Assembly: GCF_004114915.1 (NCBI RefSeq)
Contig: NZ_CP022219.1
Location: 1,828,501-1,892,500 of the forward strand
Direction: 5' to 3'
From: Bradyrhizobium guangxiense
GTDB lineage: Bacteria > Pseudomonadota > Alphaproteobacteria > Rhizobiales > Xanthobacteraceae
DNA: 64,000 bases
In this document: positions 32,487 through 45,228 of the stretch, piece by piece
Layout: each line of letters opens with the position of its first letter
Position numbering within the stretch: position 1 is the stretch's first letter
Notes under the pieces: model-generated
Seen by the model: the letters and a program-made list of their open reading frames with translations, nothing else
Told to the model about the DNA's origin: nothing
Databases searched by the model: none
Translations under genes and position numbers: made by a program

Positions 32487-33005
32487 ATGCAAGCGATACG
32501 TCCCACTGGGGTGGAAAATCTCCTCGGTGAGGAGGAGCTGATCGTATCGAAGACCGATCTCAAAGGCCGCATCACCTACGCCAATGACGTGTTTCTCCGC
32601 ATGGCAAAATATCCCTGGAAGGAGCTGATGGGCGCGCCCCACAGCCTGATCCGCCATCCGGACATGCCGCGCTGCGTCTTCAAGCTGCTGTGGGACACGC
32701 TCCAGGCCAAGCAGGAAATCTTCGCCTACGTCGTCAATCTCGCTGCCGACGGCAGTCATTATTGGGTGTTCGCCCACGTCACCCCGACGCTCGACGATGG
32801 CGGTAACATCATCGGCTATCATTCCAATCGGCGCAGGCCGGATCCGGCGCCGGTCGAGAAAATCAAACCGATCTACAAGGCGCTCTGCGCGGAAGAGCCC
32901 CGCCACGTCAATGCCAAGGATGGCATGCGTGCGAGCTTCGACATGATGGTCGGTCTGCTCAAGCAAAACGGTGTCGCTTACGATGAATTTGTGCTCTCTC
33001 TCTAA
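32487..33005 (+). CDS. PAS-domain protein (Aer-like sensor module)
   Basis: A 172-residue soluble protein from ATG 32487, with AAGGA eight bases upstream. Residues 12-115 are a PAS domain of the Aer/chemotaxis type: [22 protein letters not shown], then [22 protein letters not shown] and the FAD-pocket-like [11 protein letters not shown]...GYHSNRR. In Aer this fold binds FAD to sense redox or oxygen. Here it lacks a membrane anchor and signalling domain, but the downstream chemoreceptor starts 23 bases inside its 3' end. The PAS protein is likely a separate input subunit for that receptor. The fold is confident; FAD binding and pairing are inferred. Confidence 0.85.
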   Translation: MQAIRPTGVENLLGEEELIVSKTDLKGRITYANDVFLRMAKYPWKELMGAPHSLIRHPDMPRCVFKLLWDTLQAKQEIFAYVVNLAADGSHYWVFAHVTPTLDDGGNIIGYHSNRRRPDPAPVEKIKPIYKALCAEEPRHVNAKDGMRASFDMMVGLLKQNGVAYDEFVLSL

Positions 33006-34287
33006 GGCGCAGGGAGCGACTGCCGTCGCGTGTCTTCTCGCCGCCGTCGCATTCGTCGCCTCGCTGCTCGGCTGGAGCGGACTCATCGGTACAGTACTGC
33101 TCGGCGCGGCGATCCCGGTGCTCGGCTACGCCCTCTGGTGCCAGCATCGCACGGCAGCGGCCGTCGATGAGGTCACTGACGTCTGCCGCAAGGCGGCGCG
33201 CGGCGATCTCGAGGCGCGGATCCTGAGCGAGCGTCAGGCCGGGCGGATCGGCGCCATCCAGAAGTCGGTCAACGACATGCTCGACATCACTGATGCCTTC
33301 GTGCGCGAAGCTTCGGCCTCGATGGACTATGCCAGCCGCGGCAAGTATTTCCGCAAGATCCTCGCGCGCGGATTGCCCGGCTCGTTCCGCCGCTCGGCCA
33401 CCGTCATCAACGCGGGCACCGACAGCCTCGGCCGCCGCGTGGTCGAGATCGCCGGCCTTGCAAAGCAGTTTGGCACGCATCTCGACGAGGTTGCCGGCAG
33501 CCTGATGAGCGCCGCGACAGATCTGGAATCCGACGCCGGCCAGATGGCGGCCGCGGCGGAGACGACCAACCGCCAGACCTCCGGCATGCGCAGCGCCTCC
33601 CAGCAGGCTTCGAGCAACGTTGCGACGGTGGCGAGCGCGGCAGAACAGCTCGCATCCTCGATCGCCGAGATCAGCCGCCAAGTGGCCGGCTCGACCGCGA
33701 GCACCGGTCGCGCCGTCGACGAAGCCAACCGCGCCGGCAGCGAAATTCGTGTCCTCGCGGAGGCCGCGATGCGGATCGGCGACGTCGTCAAGCTGATCAG
33801 CGAGATCGCCTCGCAGACCAACCTGCTGGCGCTCAACGCCACGATCGAGGCGGCGCGGGCAGGCGAGGCCGGCCGCGGCTTTGCGGTCGTGGCCTCCGAG
33901 GTCAAGAGCCTCGCCAACCAGACCGCGAAGGCGACCGAGGAGATCAGCGCCAAGGTCGGTGAGATGCAGCAGTCGACCACCAATTCGGTCGCAGCGGTCG
34001 AAGCGATCGCGCAGACCATCGCCGAGATCGACGGCATCACCGCGAGCATTGCGGCCTCCATCGAGCAGCAGGGATCTGCGACGCGCGAGATCGCCCGCAA
34101 CGTTCACGAAGCCTCCGCCGGCACCTCGCAGGTCTCCTCCAACGTGTCAGGCATCAGCGAAGCCGCCGCCGATACGGGCCGCGTCGCCGCCCGCGTCAAC
34201 AGCGCCTCCGAGCGCGTTCACGGCGAAGTCGAGACGCTCCGCCGCGAGGTGACGCAATTTTTGCAGCGGCTGACGTCGGCGGCGTAA
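32983..34287 (+). CDS. Methyl-accepting chemotaxis protein without a ligand domain
   Basis: A 434-residue receptor. ATG 32983 ([11 protein letters not shown]) is used; GTG 32971 is four codons earlier. Two adjacent hydrophobic segments (about residues 11-50) form a hairpin with almost no periplasmic loop, followed by a HAMP-like region ([15 protein letters not shown]), long heptad helices, and the signalling tip ([21 protein letters not shown] then [22 protein letters not shown]). The architecture is Aer without its PAS domain, which is encoded separately just upstream. It should signal to CheA/CheW. No periplasmic sensor is seen. Confidence 0.9.
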   Translation: MNLCSLSKAQGATAVACLLAAVAFVASLLGWSGLIGTVLLGAAIPVLGYALWCQHRTAAAVDEVTDVCRKAARGDLEARILSERQAGRIGAIQKSVNDMLDITDAFVREASASMDYASRGKYFRKILARGLPGSFRRSATVINAGTDSLGRRVVEIAGLAKQFGTHLDEVAGSLMSAATDLESDAGQMAAAAETTNRQTSGMRSASQQASSNVATVASAAEQLASSIAEISRQVAGSTASTGRAVDEANRAGSEIRVLAEAAMRIGDVVKLISEIASQTNLLALNATIEAARAGEAGRGFAVVASEVKSLANQTAKATEEISAKVGEMQQSTTNSVAAVEAIAQTIAEIDGITASIAASIEQQGSATREIARNVHEASAGTSQVSSNVSGISEAAADTGRVAARVNSASERVHGEVETLRREVTQFLQRLTSAA

Positions 34288-34596
34288 GGCTTTTCGGCAA
34301 GAGGACGTGCTCTCTTTCCCTCTCCCTTGTGGAAGAGGGCATCTCGCCGCAAAGCGGCGAGACGGGTGAGGGGTTCTATCCCCACGAACGGCCTTGCGAG
34401 CGGAGAATATCCCTCATCCGGCGCTTCGCGCCACCTTCCCCCACACGGGAGAAGGGGAGGCGCTGCCGGTGTACCGAATAGCGCCCCACGAACACTCGCC
34501 CCGCACCTTACCTAGGCACGCTCTGCCCGTTGTTAGTGCTTGATCACGCTGACATCAGGTGTTCTGCTCAAAAAAGCTGCTGGAGCACCGCACCCC
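34288..34596. other. 309-base intergenic region largely occupied by a repeat
   Basis: Apart from the repeat at about 34316-34470 there is only a 125-base leader before the transglutaminase gene. A GGAG at 34582-34585 suits GTG 34597. No gene is seen. Confidence 0.55.
34316..34470. repeat. Composite CTCTCCC... repeat element
   Basis: It contains CCCTCTCCCTTGTGGAAGAGGG, the hairpin CTCGCCGCAAAGCGGCGAG, and the opposite end CATCCGGCGCTTCGCGCCACCTTCCCCCACACGGGAGAAGGGGA. The termini pair imperfectly. A short relative (CCCTCTCCCCTTGTGGGGAGAAGG) is at 54943-54966. Confidence 0.6.
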
Positions 34597-37866
<3,270 letters not shown>

Positions 37867-37893
37867 GTATGATGCTGGGGCAGGGAGAGGCGC

Positions 37894-40419
37894 ATGGCCG
37901 AGGGCGCGGCGGAAGAGGACGATAAGGCAGAGAGGGCGCAAGGTCAGCGTGAAGGCCAGCGCCGCTTCGCGCAATGGGTCCGCGACTACAGCCGCCTGCC
38001 TGATATCCCTGACGAGTTCTTAGGCGCCGACGGTGCCCCGCGCGCGGTCTGGAGCCGCTTCTTCGAAGCCTTCGGCGCGCTGGCGCCCGACGAGATCGAG
38101 CGGCGATTCGGCATGGCCGACCGCCACCTGCGTGAGGCCGGCGTCACCTACCGTGCCCCCGGCGACAGCGCCGACCGGCCCTGGTCGATCAGCCACCTGC
38201 CGCTTCTGATCGACGAGGCTGACTGGCGGCAGCTTTCCGCGGGCATCACCCAGCGCGCCGAGCTGCTCGAGCGCGTGCTGCGCGACATTTATGGCGAGGG
38301 CCGGCTGGTGGCCGAGGGTGCGCTGCCGGCGGCCGCGATCGCCGGCAGTCCCGAATATCTCCGTCCCGTCTGCGGCGTGCCGCCACCGGGCGGGCGCTAT
38401 CTCTCGATCTATGCCGCCGATGTCGGCCGCGGCCCTGACGGCCGCTGGTGGGTGCTCGGCGACCGCACCCAGGCGCCATCGGGCGCGGGCTACGCGCTGG
38501 AGAATCGCCTCGTGCTCTCGCGCGCCTTCTCCGACCTCTACAAGTCCATGAACGTGCCGCGCGTGGCGCCGTTCTTCGAGGCTTTCCGCGACTCCTTGCG
38601 CGCGCGCGCCGACCGCGACGAGCCGCGCATCGGCGTGCTCACGCCCGGCAGCTTCAGCGAGACCTATTTCGAGCATGCGACGCTGGCGCGCTATCTCGGC
38701 TTCCTCTTGGTCGAGGGCGACGATCTCGCCGTCAGCGACAACCGCGTCCATATCCGCACCGTCGCCGGCCTCAAGCGGCTCGATGTGCTGCTGCGCCGGG
38801 TCGATTCCAACTCGCTCGATCCGCTCGAGCTCGATGCGTCCTCGCATCTCGGCGTGCCCGGTCTGATCGACGTGCTGCGCAAGGACGGCGTCGTCGTCGC
38901 CAACATGCCGGGCTCCGGCGTCCTGGAGGCGCGGGCGCTGCTCGGCTTCCTGCCGGCGCTGAGCCGCCGCCTGCTCGGCGAAGAGCTGAAGATGCCGCAT
39001 ATCGCGACCTGGTGGTGCGGCCAGCGCGGCGCGCGCGAGGAAGTGCTGGCGCGGCTCGACGAGGTCGCGATCGAAGGCGCTTACCAGCGCGGCGTGCCCG
39101 GTTTCGACTCGAGCGGTCCGGTGCTCGCCAGCGAGCTGGATGCGAGCGACCGCCAGCGCCTGGTCGACGCCATCGCCGCGCGCGGCATGGACTATGTCGG
39201 GCAGGAGGTGGTGCGGCTCTCGACCATGCCGGTGTGGGAGCGGGGCCAGATCACGCCGCGTCCGTTCGTGCTGCGAGTGTTCGCCGCGGCGACGCCCGAC
39301 GGCTGGGCCATCATGCCCGGCGGCTTCTGCCGCATCGCCGAGCAGCCGGACGCGCGCGCGGTGTCGATGGGCGACGGTGCCCGTGCCGCCGACGTCTGGG
39401 TGGTGTCCGACAAGCAGGTCTCGACCGTGACCTTGCTGCCGGCGACCGACAAGGTGCGCATACGCCGCATCGCCGGCGTGTTGCCAAGCCGCGCAGCCGA
39501 CAATCTGTTCTGGCTCGGCCGTTATCTCGAACGCGCCGAGGCGACGCTGCGGCTGGTGCGCGCGCTTGGCTCGCCGAGCGGACCCAACAAGGGCACCGCG
39601 GCCTCGCTGCAATCGGCCGAACGTATCCAGCGCCTGTTGGTGGCCTGGGGCGCGGTCTCGCAGACCTCGCGCGCCGCCCCCGGCCGCATCGTGGCCGAAG
39701 CGCTGCAGAGCGAGGCGCGTTTCGGCTCGGCCCTGTCGCTGGTGCGCGCGGCGCAGCGCACGGCGACATCCCTGCGCGAGCGGCTGTCGCCCGATGCCTG
39801 GCAGGTCATCACCGAGATGGCCGAGCGCCTCGCCTACGAGGTCGAGGACGACGACAGCGTGCTGAGCGCTGCCGAGCTAACCTTGCAGGAGCTCGCGAGC
39901 TTCGCGGGGCTGGCGCAGGAGAACATGAACCGCGCCGCCGGCTGGCGCTTCCTCGACATCGGCCGCCGCGTCGAGCGCGCCATCAACACCACGCGCTTCA
40001 CGCGCCAGTTCGCCTATGACGAGGCCGGTGACGAGGATCTCGACATCCTGTTGACGCTGGTGGATTGCCAGATCACCTACCGCTCGCGTTATCTGCTGGC
40101 GCCGATCCTGGCGCCGGTGCGGGACCTTGCCGTGCTCGATGGCTACAATCCGCGCTCGGTGGCGTTCCAGGTGACGACGCTGAACGAGCACATTGCCGCG
40201 CTGCCGAGCCTGAAGGAGCACGGCCTGATCGAGAAGCCTCAGCGGCTTGCAGTGGCGATGCAGGCGATGCTTGCAACGGCAGAAGCCGAGAAGCTCGAGG
40301 TCAAGACGCTGTTCGCATTGGAGCAGGACCTGCTCAACCTCGCCGAGGCGATCGGGCAGCACTACTTCCCGCATGGCCCCAATGCCGCCAGGCCGGAAAA
40401 GCTGACGGGGCTGGCGTGA
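37894..40419 (+). CDS. Circularly permuted ATP-grasp plus alpha-E protein
   Basis: An 841-residue protein from ATG 37894. The N-terminal two-thirds (to about residue 510) is the circularly permuted ATP-grasp type (LPLLIDEADWRQL, RPVCGVPPPGGRYLSIYAADVGR, VLTPGSFSETYFEHATLARYLGF, MPHIATWWCGQ). About 525-830 is the helical alpha-E domain (SRAADNLFWLGRYLERAEATLRL). ATP-grasp enzymes ligate a carboxylate to an amine through an acyl-phosphate, so a peptide-like or amide bond is the expected product. Its stop overlaps the GTG of the next gene (GTGA), giving strong coupling. The biological substrate is unknown. Confidence 0.9.
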   Translation: MAEGAAEEDDKAERAQGQREGQRRFAQWVRDYSRLPDIPDEFLGADGAPRAVWSRFFEAFGALAPDEIERRFGMADRHLREAGVTYRAPGDSADRPWSISHLPLLIDEADWRQLSAGITQRAELLERVLRDIYGEGRLVAEGALPAAAIAGSPEYLRPVCGVPPPGGRYLSIYAADVGRGPDGRWWVLGDRTQAPSGAGYALENRLVLSRAFSDLYKSMNVPRVAPFFEAFRDSLRARADRDEPRIGVLTPGSFSETYFEHATLARYLGFLLVEGDDLAVSDNRVHIRTVAGLKRLDVLLRRVDSNSLDPLELDASSHLGVPGLIDVLRKDGVVVANMPGSGVLEARALLGFLPALSRRLLGEELKMPHIATWWCGQRGAREEVLARLDEVAIEGAYQRGVPGFDSSGPVLASELDASDRQRLVDAIAARGMDYVGQEVVRLSTMPVWERGQITPRPFVLRVFAAATPDGWAIMPGGFCRIAEQPDARAVSMGDGARAADVWVVSDKQVSTVTLLPATDKVRIRRIAGVLPSRAADNLFWLGRYLERAEATLRLVRALGSPSGPNKGTAASLQSAERIQRLLVAWGAVSQTSRAAPGRIVAEALQSEARFGSALSLVRAAQRTATSLRERLSPDAWQVITEMAERLAYEVEDDDSVLSAAELTLQELASFAGLAQENMNRAAGWRFLDIGRRVERAINTTRFTRQFAYDEAGDEDLDILLTLVDCQITYRSRYLLAPILAPVRDLAVLDGYNPRSVAFQVTTLNEHIAALPSLKEHGLIEKPQRLAVAMQAMLATAEAEKLEVKTLFALEQDLLNLAEAIGQHYFPHGPNAARPEKLTGLA

Positions 40420-41294
40420 TCTACGACATCCGTCACGTCACCACCTACGAATACGAAAATCCGGTCAGCTTCGCCCGCTGCACGCTGCGGCTCGAGCCGC
40501 GGAGCGGCAGCGGCCAGGAGCTGCTCTCGCACAGTGTCGAGATCCGCCCGCGCCCTGCCGAGCGCAATGTGCGGCGCGACTTCTTCGGCACGCTGACCGA
40601 GAGCGTGGTGATCGAAGCCGCGCATCGAACCTTGCGCATCGACTCGCGTTCGCGCGTCTCTGTGTCGCGCCAGCCGCCGGCGCGCGATGCATCCAGTCCG
40701 CCCTGGGAAAGCATCCGCGACATCGCCTTCGAGGCGACGAGCCTCGGGCCGGCCTCGCCGGTCGGCTACGTCTTCGCGAGCCCGCTGGTGCCGGTGCTGC
40801 GTCCCGTCAGCGCCTATGCGGCTTCGAGCTTTGCACCCGGCGCGGGCATCCTCGAAGGTGCGGTCGACCTCATGCGTCGTATCCGCAACCAGTTCCGCTA
40901 CGACCCGAAGGCGACGGTGATCTCGACGCCGCTGGCTGAGGTCTTCGACAATCGTCACGGGGTCTGCCAGGATTTTGCCCATGTGATGATCGCAGGGCTG
41001 CGCGGGATCGGTCTGCCTGCAGCCTATGTCAGCGGCTATTTGCGCACCATTCCACCGCCGGGCCAGCCGCGCCTGCAAGGCGCCGATGCCACCCACGCCT
41101 GGGTGTCGCTGTGGTGCGGGGCGGAGCTCGGCTGGGTCGATTTCGATCCGACCAACGATCTTCTGGTCGCGAACGACCACATCGTGCTTGGGGTGGGGCG
41201 CGACTTTTCCGACGTCTCGCCGATCGATGGCATCATCGTCGGCTCGCCCAAGCAGAAGCTCGGCGTCGCCGTCGACGTGCTGCTGGTGGAGTAG
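40416..41294 (+). CDS. Transglutaminase-like cysteine peptidase family protein
   Basis: A 292-residue protein from GTG 40416 (IYDIRHVTTYEYENP), overlapping the previous stop by 4 bases. The N-terminal beta domain (about 1-150) precedes the transglutaminase core with Cys in HGVCQDFAHVMI (near 184), His in DATHAWVSLWC (near 227) and Asp in VDFDPTND (near 243). It shares the N-terminal HVTxYxY motif with the large transglutaminase protein at 34597, so the two may be related paralogues. It may cleave or transfer the amide bond made by the ATP-grasp protein. The third and last gene of the unit. Confidence 0.9.
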   Translation: MIYDIRHVTTYEYENPVSFARCTLRLEPRSGSGQELLSHSVEIRPRPAERNVRRDFFGTLTESVVIEAAHRTLRIDSRSRVSVSRQPPARDASSPPWESIRDIAFEATSLGPASPVGYVFASPLVPVLRPVSAYAASSFAPGAGILEGAVDLMRRIRNQFRYDPKATVISTPLAEVFDNRHGVCQDFAHVMIAGLRGIGLPAAYVSGYLRTIPPPGQPRLQGADATHAWVSLWCGAELGWVDFDPTNDLLVANDHIVLGVGRDFSDVSPIDGIIVGSPKQKLGVAVDVLLVE

Positions 41295-41424
41295 GGCGTG
41301 TCCTCATAAGGGTCGGCTTTCCTACGCAAAGGGGAAGTCTGCCATCTGGAATGTGATCGGCAGGTGTGACCCAAAGCTGACCTCCGAGCGGCTCCTAGAG
41401 ATAGCGCGGGCTCGGCGTAGTTCC

Positions 41425-41964
41425 TCACTGCCTCACTGAAGCCGAGAGGGCTTTATCCGTCACTTCCCGAACGAACCGATGCTTTGCGTTGCGGAAGCCC
41501 TCGATGTTCTCGCCAAATTCAGCGGCGAGCGACTTCTTCAAGTGGCCGTACGCGCTTGCGATCTCCGGGTATAGGCGCAAATAGTCGCGAAAAAGCAGGA
41601 AGTCTCTCCAGCGTGGATTGGACTGCTCCATGACGTGAAGATGGTGTGTCCAAGGTCCTGGTATTCCCTTTCGAAGGAATAGTTCACCGGGTAACCATGC
41701 CTCGTACTCGGGGATGTAGCTATATCCCAGTTGAACGAGCGGCTTCAAAAGCGTGCATCTCGCTTGTGACAAGCTTGGGACGCCGACCAAGATGTCGATA
41801 ATCGGCTTCGCCGCTAAGCCCGGGACTGATGTACTGCCCATGTGTTCGATCTTGGGCGTCGGACCGATCACAGGTTGCAAGCGAATACGCTCCTCCTCGA
41901 AAAGAACCGGCCAGTTCGGATCGTAATCGCGCACTTCGATGGCGCCCCCTCCGTACCTCTCCAT
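41425..41964 (-). CDS. GrpB family protein
   Basis: A 179-residue protein. ATG 41964 follows GGGGAT, while the longer TTG start at 41991 has no ribosome site. It has the GrpB (UPF0157, nucleotidyltransferase-like) pattern: VRDYDPNWPVLFEEERIRL, then the GSTSVPGLAAKPIIDILV active-site-like motif with Asp, and HHLHVMEQSNPRWRDFLLFRDYLR. The molecular function of the family is unknown; a nucleotidyltransferase fold is inferred. The gene and its flanks (about 41300-42130) are visibly less G+C rich than the operons around it, suggesting later acquisition. No mobile-element gene was found beside it. Confidence 0.87.
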   Translation of the reverse strand: MERYGGGAIEVRDYDPNWPVLFEEERIRLQPVIGPTPKIEHMGSTSVPGLAAKPIIDILVGVPSLSQARCTLLKPLVQLGYSYIPEYEAWLPGELFLRKGIPGPWTHHLHVMEQSNPRWRDFLLFRDYLRLYPEIASAYGHLKKSLAAEFGENIEGFRNAKHRFVREVTDKALSASVRQ

Positions 41965-42190
41965 GCCATCCCCAATGCAAAGATCTCTCAATCGACATGG
42001 CTAGACAGACAAGAGCCCAATGTATGTGATCCTGGTCACTGCATGGCCCTCAGTCCGGTGATATGCAGTTCAGCTTCTCGCCCATCTTCAACCTAGGGTG
42101 AGGGACGCCAACGTGCCGCCATAGAGGTGGAGCGGATCCTGCAGCGCGGCTTTATGGTTACGCGCCCTGGAAACGGTCGCCGCTCGCCCC

Positions 42191-43015
42191 TTACCGGATC
42201 ATGGTCTCGCGATCCCAGGCCTGATAGTCAGGCGAACCTTCGATGCGGATCGGGCCATCGTAGCCGTATTCCACCATGTGCACGGTCACATAGTCCTCGC
42301 CAAAGAAGACCACGCCATAGGATTGCGGCAGGTCGGACGCGCTCAGCAGCCTGGTCTCGGAGAACAGTGGAAAGCTCGCATGATTGGTGCCGCGCAGCGA
42401 CGAGACGGGAACGCCTGCGACCGAACCGGCCAGAGGCAGGTGACAATGACCGAAGAAGACGTGACGGATCTTTGAACGGTTGCGGCCAACCAGGTGCCGG
42501 AACGCAGCGTCGTCCAACAGGCGGATCTGGTCGAAGGGCGCGAGATGCACCGGCATGGGGTTGTGATGCATGAAGAGCAGGAACGGCCCGTCATGCTCGG
42601 CAAGCCGCGCCTCGAGCCAGCCGAGGCGATCGTCGCAATAGCGGCCGGCATGCGTTTCCGGATGCGCGGTGTCGAGGAACAGGCAGCGGCCGGCGGCCGT
42701 ATCGTGCACGCCCTGAACAAAGCCGTTCTCGTCGGCGAGATCGGGGAACACGCTCAGGAAGGCGGCACGCCGGTCATGGTTGCCGATGCACAGCCGGACC
42801 GGCAGCGGGAATACGTCGAGGCACTGCTTGAGCCATTGATAGTCGGCGGCATCGCCCCAGTCCGAGAGGTCGCCCGTGATCACCATCAACTCGGCGTCAT
42901 GATGATCCTTGAAGGCATGTGCAAGCGCGCGCTCGAAATTGGCGCGCGGATCGCGGCCACCGATGGTCGAGCCGGGCGCCGTCAGGTGAATGTCGCTCAG
43001 GTGAAGCAGCTTCAT
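42191..43015 (-). CDS. Metallophosphoesterase, class III/GpdQ-like phosphodiesterase
   Basis: A 274-residue calcineurin-fold phosphodiesterase from ATG 43015, with GGAGGGA upstream. The dimetal ligands are readable in order: D-x-H in LSDIHL, GDLSDWG, GNHDRR, HHNPMPVH and GHCHLPL. The spacing fits the class III cyclic-nucleotide/glycerophosphodiester group. It is the last gene of the Ugp-like ABC operon (68 bases after the binding protein), so hydrolysis of an imported phosphodiester such as a glycerophosphodiester is likely. A cAMP phosphodiesterase role cannot be excluded. No signal peptide; it acts in the cytosol. Confidence 0.87.
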   Translation of the reverse strand: MKLLHLSDIHLTAPGSTIGGRDPRANFERALAHAFKDHHDAELMVITGDLSDWGDAADYQWLKQCLDVFPLPVRLCIGNHDRRAAFLSVFPDLADENGFVQGVHDTAAGRCLFLDTAHPETHAGRYCDDRLGWLEARLAEHDGPFLLFMHHNPMPVHLAPFDQIRLLDDAAFRHLVGRNRSKIRHVFFGHCHLPLAGSVAGVPVSSLRGTNHASFPLFSETRLLSASDLPQSYGVVFFGEDYVTVHMVEYGYDGPIRIEGSPDYQAWDRETMIR

Positions 43016-43082
43016 CGTTCCCTCCGTTTCTTGCGGCACGGGGCGCCGGTCGCGCCCCGTGCTTCGGCAGATGTTGTGATGC

Positions 43083-44363
43083 TCAGCGCGCGGCGCCGGT
43101 GGTCTTTGGCAGCAGCTTCTGCACATCCGACGTCATGTCGGCGAGGACGGCTTCGGGCTCCCTCGCGCGGGCGCCCGAGATGATCGAGTTGAGGTGGTCC
43201 TTGATCACGTCGGTGATCTTCAGGCCGTTGTCGCCGGGGAAGGCGTACCACTTCGTGAGCAGGGCGAGCTGGCTGACGGCGGTATAGTTGTTGGGGTTCT
43301 TGACGTAAAAGTCCTTCAGATAGACCTCGTTGGCGACCTTGTTGGGCGGCATGTAGCCGGTGGTTTCCGCCATGATCGCAGCGCCCTTGGGGCCGGTCCA
43401 GAACTTCACCGCTTCCCAGCCCGCATCGCGCTTGGCCTTGTCCTTGGCAAGGATCAGCACGACGTTGCCGCCGGCCGGCAGCCTGCCGTTCGGGGCGGCG
43501 ACGTCCGGGAACGGAATCGTCTTCAACGCGAACTTGCCGCCGGTCATCTGCGTGACCTTGTTGAGGTCCGAGGTCGAGGTGACGTGAAAGCCGGTCTTGC
43601 CGGCCGCGAACGCCGCGCGCATCGATGGTTGGTCGAGGTTGGGCATGCCGCCCTCGTTGACGAGCCGCGCGATCATGTTGATGGCGAACTTGCCTTCCGC
43701 GCCGTCGAAGGCGACCTTGGTCTCGTCGGCGTTGAGCATGGTGCCGCCGCGCGCGAAGACCGGGGCTTGCCACAGCCAGTTGCCGGTGATGTCCCAGGCA
43801 TAGGTGACGCCATTGGTGTCGTTGCCGAGCGCCTTGATCTTCTTGGCGAGCGTGAGCAGCTCGTCCCAGCTCTTCGGCAGGTTGTTCACGTCGCCGCCGG
43901 CCTGCTTCACCAGGTCGAGATTGACGTAGACGATCGGCAGCGAGATCGCGAAGGGAAGGGCGTAGACTTTGCCGCTGGCGGTGCCGATGTCGTACATCGC
44001 CTGGTGGAAGCCCTGCTTGTCGAAATCCTTTTCCGCCGCGATGTAGCCGTCGAGCGCGGCCGGGATGTTCTTGTCGACCAGTACGCGGATGCGGTTCAAG
44101 CCCTGGAAGGACACGTCCGGCATCTGATTGGTGACGGCTTCGCGCAGCACCTTCTGGGTGCCGTCTTCGTAGGATTCGTAAGGCGCCCGCATGGTGACCT
44201 TGATCTCCGGGTGCACCTTGGCGAATTCCTCGGCAATGCGCTTGTGCGTCTCGGTGAACAGCTCCGGATAGGGATACTGCATCACGATCTCGGTCTGGGT
44301 CTGCGCGAGCGCAGAGCCGGCCACAAGCGACAGAGCCGCCGCGGCGATGATTGACTTCAGCAT
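43083..44363 (-). CDS. ABC transporter substrate-binding protein (Ugp-like, CUT1)
   Basis: A 426-residue periplasmic binding protein from ATG 44363, with GGGAG upstream. It carries a Sec signal (MLKSIIAAAALSLVAGSALAQ). The mature part shows the CUT1 fold (RIAEEFAKVHPEIKVTM, DVSFQGLNRIRVLVD, YALPFAISLPIVYVN, FAAGKTGFHVTSTSDL). It delivers a sugar or glycerol-3-phosphate-type solute to the permeases encoded upstream. UgpB-like assignment is favoured because a phosphodiesterase gene follows. It lies fourth in the operon. Confidence 0.87.
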   Translation of the reverse strand: MLKSIIAAAALSLVAGSALAQTQTEIVMQYPYPELFTETHKRIAEEFAKVHPEIKVTMRAPYESYEDGTQKVLREAVTNQMPDVSFQGLNRIRVLVDKNIPAALDGYIAAEKDFDKQGFHQAMYDIGTASGKVYALPFAISLPIVYVNLDLVKQAGGDVNNLPKSWDELLTLAKKIKALGNDTNGVTYAWDITGNWLWQAPVFARGGTMLNADETKVAFDGAEGKFAINMIARLVNEGGMPNLDQPSMRAAFAAGKTGFHVTSTSDLNKVTQMTGGKFALKTIPFPDVAAPNGRLPAGGNVVLILAKDKAKRDAGWEAVKFWTGPKGAAIMAETTGYMPPNKVANEVYLKDFYVKNPNNYTAVSQLALLTKWYAFPGDNGLKITDVIKDHLNSIISGARAREPEAVLADMTSDVQKLLPKTTGAAR

Positions 44364-44391
44364 GAATAACTCCCTGTTTGAGGTGACGCGG

Positions 44392-45228
44392 TTACTTGAT
44401 CCCGGTGAGGGTGATGCCCTCGATGAAGCGGCGCTGGGCAAAGAGGAAAGCGATGACGAGCGGGGCGATGATCACCATCGCCGCGGCCATCAGCGGGCCG
44501 TAGCTGGTGCCGGCCTCGTTGTTGCGGAAATGGGCGACGGCCAGCGGCGGCGTACGCAATTGCTCGCTGTTGAGCACGATCAGCGGCCAGAAATAGTCGT
44601 TCCAATGCGCCACCACGGAGAAGATGCCGAAGGCGGTGACTGCCGGAATCGCGGCCGGCAGCATCACCCGCCAGACGATGCCGAATTCGGAGATGCCGTC
44701 CATGCGGGCGGCATCGACGAGATCGTCCGGCACGGTCTTGAAGAACTGGCGCATCAGGAAGATGCCGAACACCGAGATCGTGAAGGGCAGGACCAGCGCG
44801 GCATAGCTGTCGAGCAGGCCGATCTTGTGCAGCAGCAGGAAGACCGGAATCGCGGTCGCCTGCGGCGGGATCAGGATCCCGAACAGGACCAGGGCAAACA
44901 GCGTCTCGCGGCCGAGGAAGCGAAGTTTCGCGAGCGCATAGGCGGCCGGCAGCGCCACCATCACCTGCAGCACGAAGATCGAGACCGTGACGATGACGCC
45001 ATTGAGCAGGAAGCGCAGGAGGTTGGCCTTGGCGAAGGCCTCGCGCAGATTCTCCACCAGCGCGAACTGATGCGGGATCAGGTGCAGCTCGCTGGAAAAG
45101 ACCTCGGTCTGCGGCTTGGACGCGGTCGAGATCATCCAGATGAACGGCGCGAGCATGAGCGCGGCACCCGCGATCAGGAGCACGTGGCGGAGGATCGCGC
45201 GGAACGGGATGGGATGCGCGTTGCTCAT
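44392..45228 (-). CDS. ABC transporter permease (UgpE-like)
   Basis: A 278-residue inner-membrane protein with six predicted helices, starting MSNAHPIPFRAILRHVLL. The binding-protein-dependent permease EAA loop is present as DAARMDGISEFGIVWRVMLPAAIPAV near residue 185. It pairs with the other permease to form the translocation pore. Its start overlaps the stop of the preceding permease by 4 bases (ATGA). MalG/UgpE-type order and length are normal. Confidence 0.9.
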   Translation of the reverse strand: MSNAHPIPFRAILRHVLLIAGAALMLAPFIWMISTASKPQTEVFSSELHLIPHQFALVENLREAFAKANLLRFLLNGVIVTVSIFVLQVMVALPAAYALAKLRFLGRETLFALVLFGILIPPQATAIPVFLLLHKIGLLDSYAALVLPFTISVFGIFLMRQFFKTVPDDLVDAARMDGISEFGIVWRVMLPAAIPAVTAFGIFSVVAHWNDYFWPLIVLNSEQLRTPPLAVAHFRNNEAGTSYGPLMAAAMVIIAPLVIAFLFAQRRFIEGITLTGIK

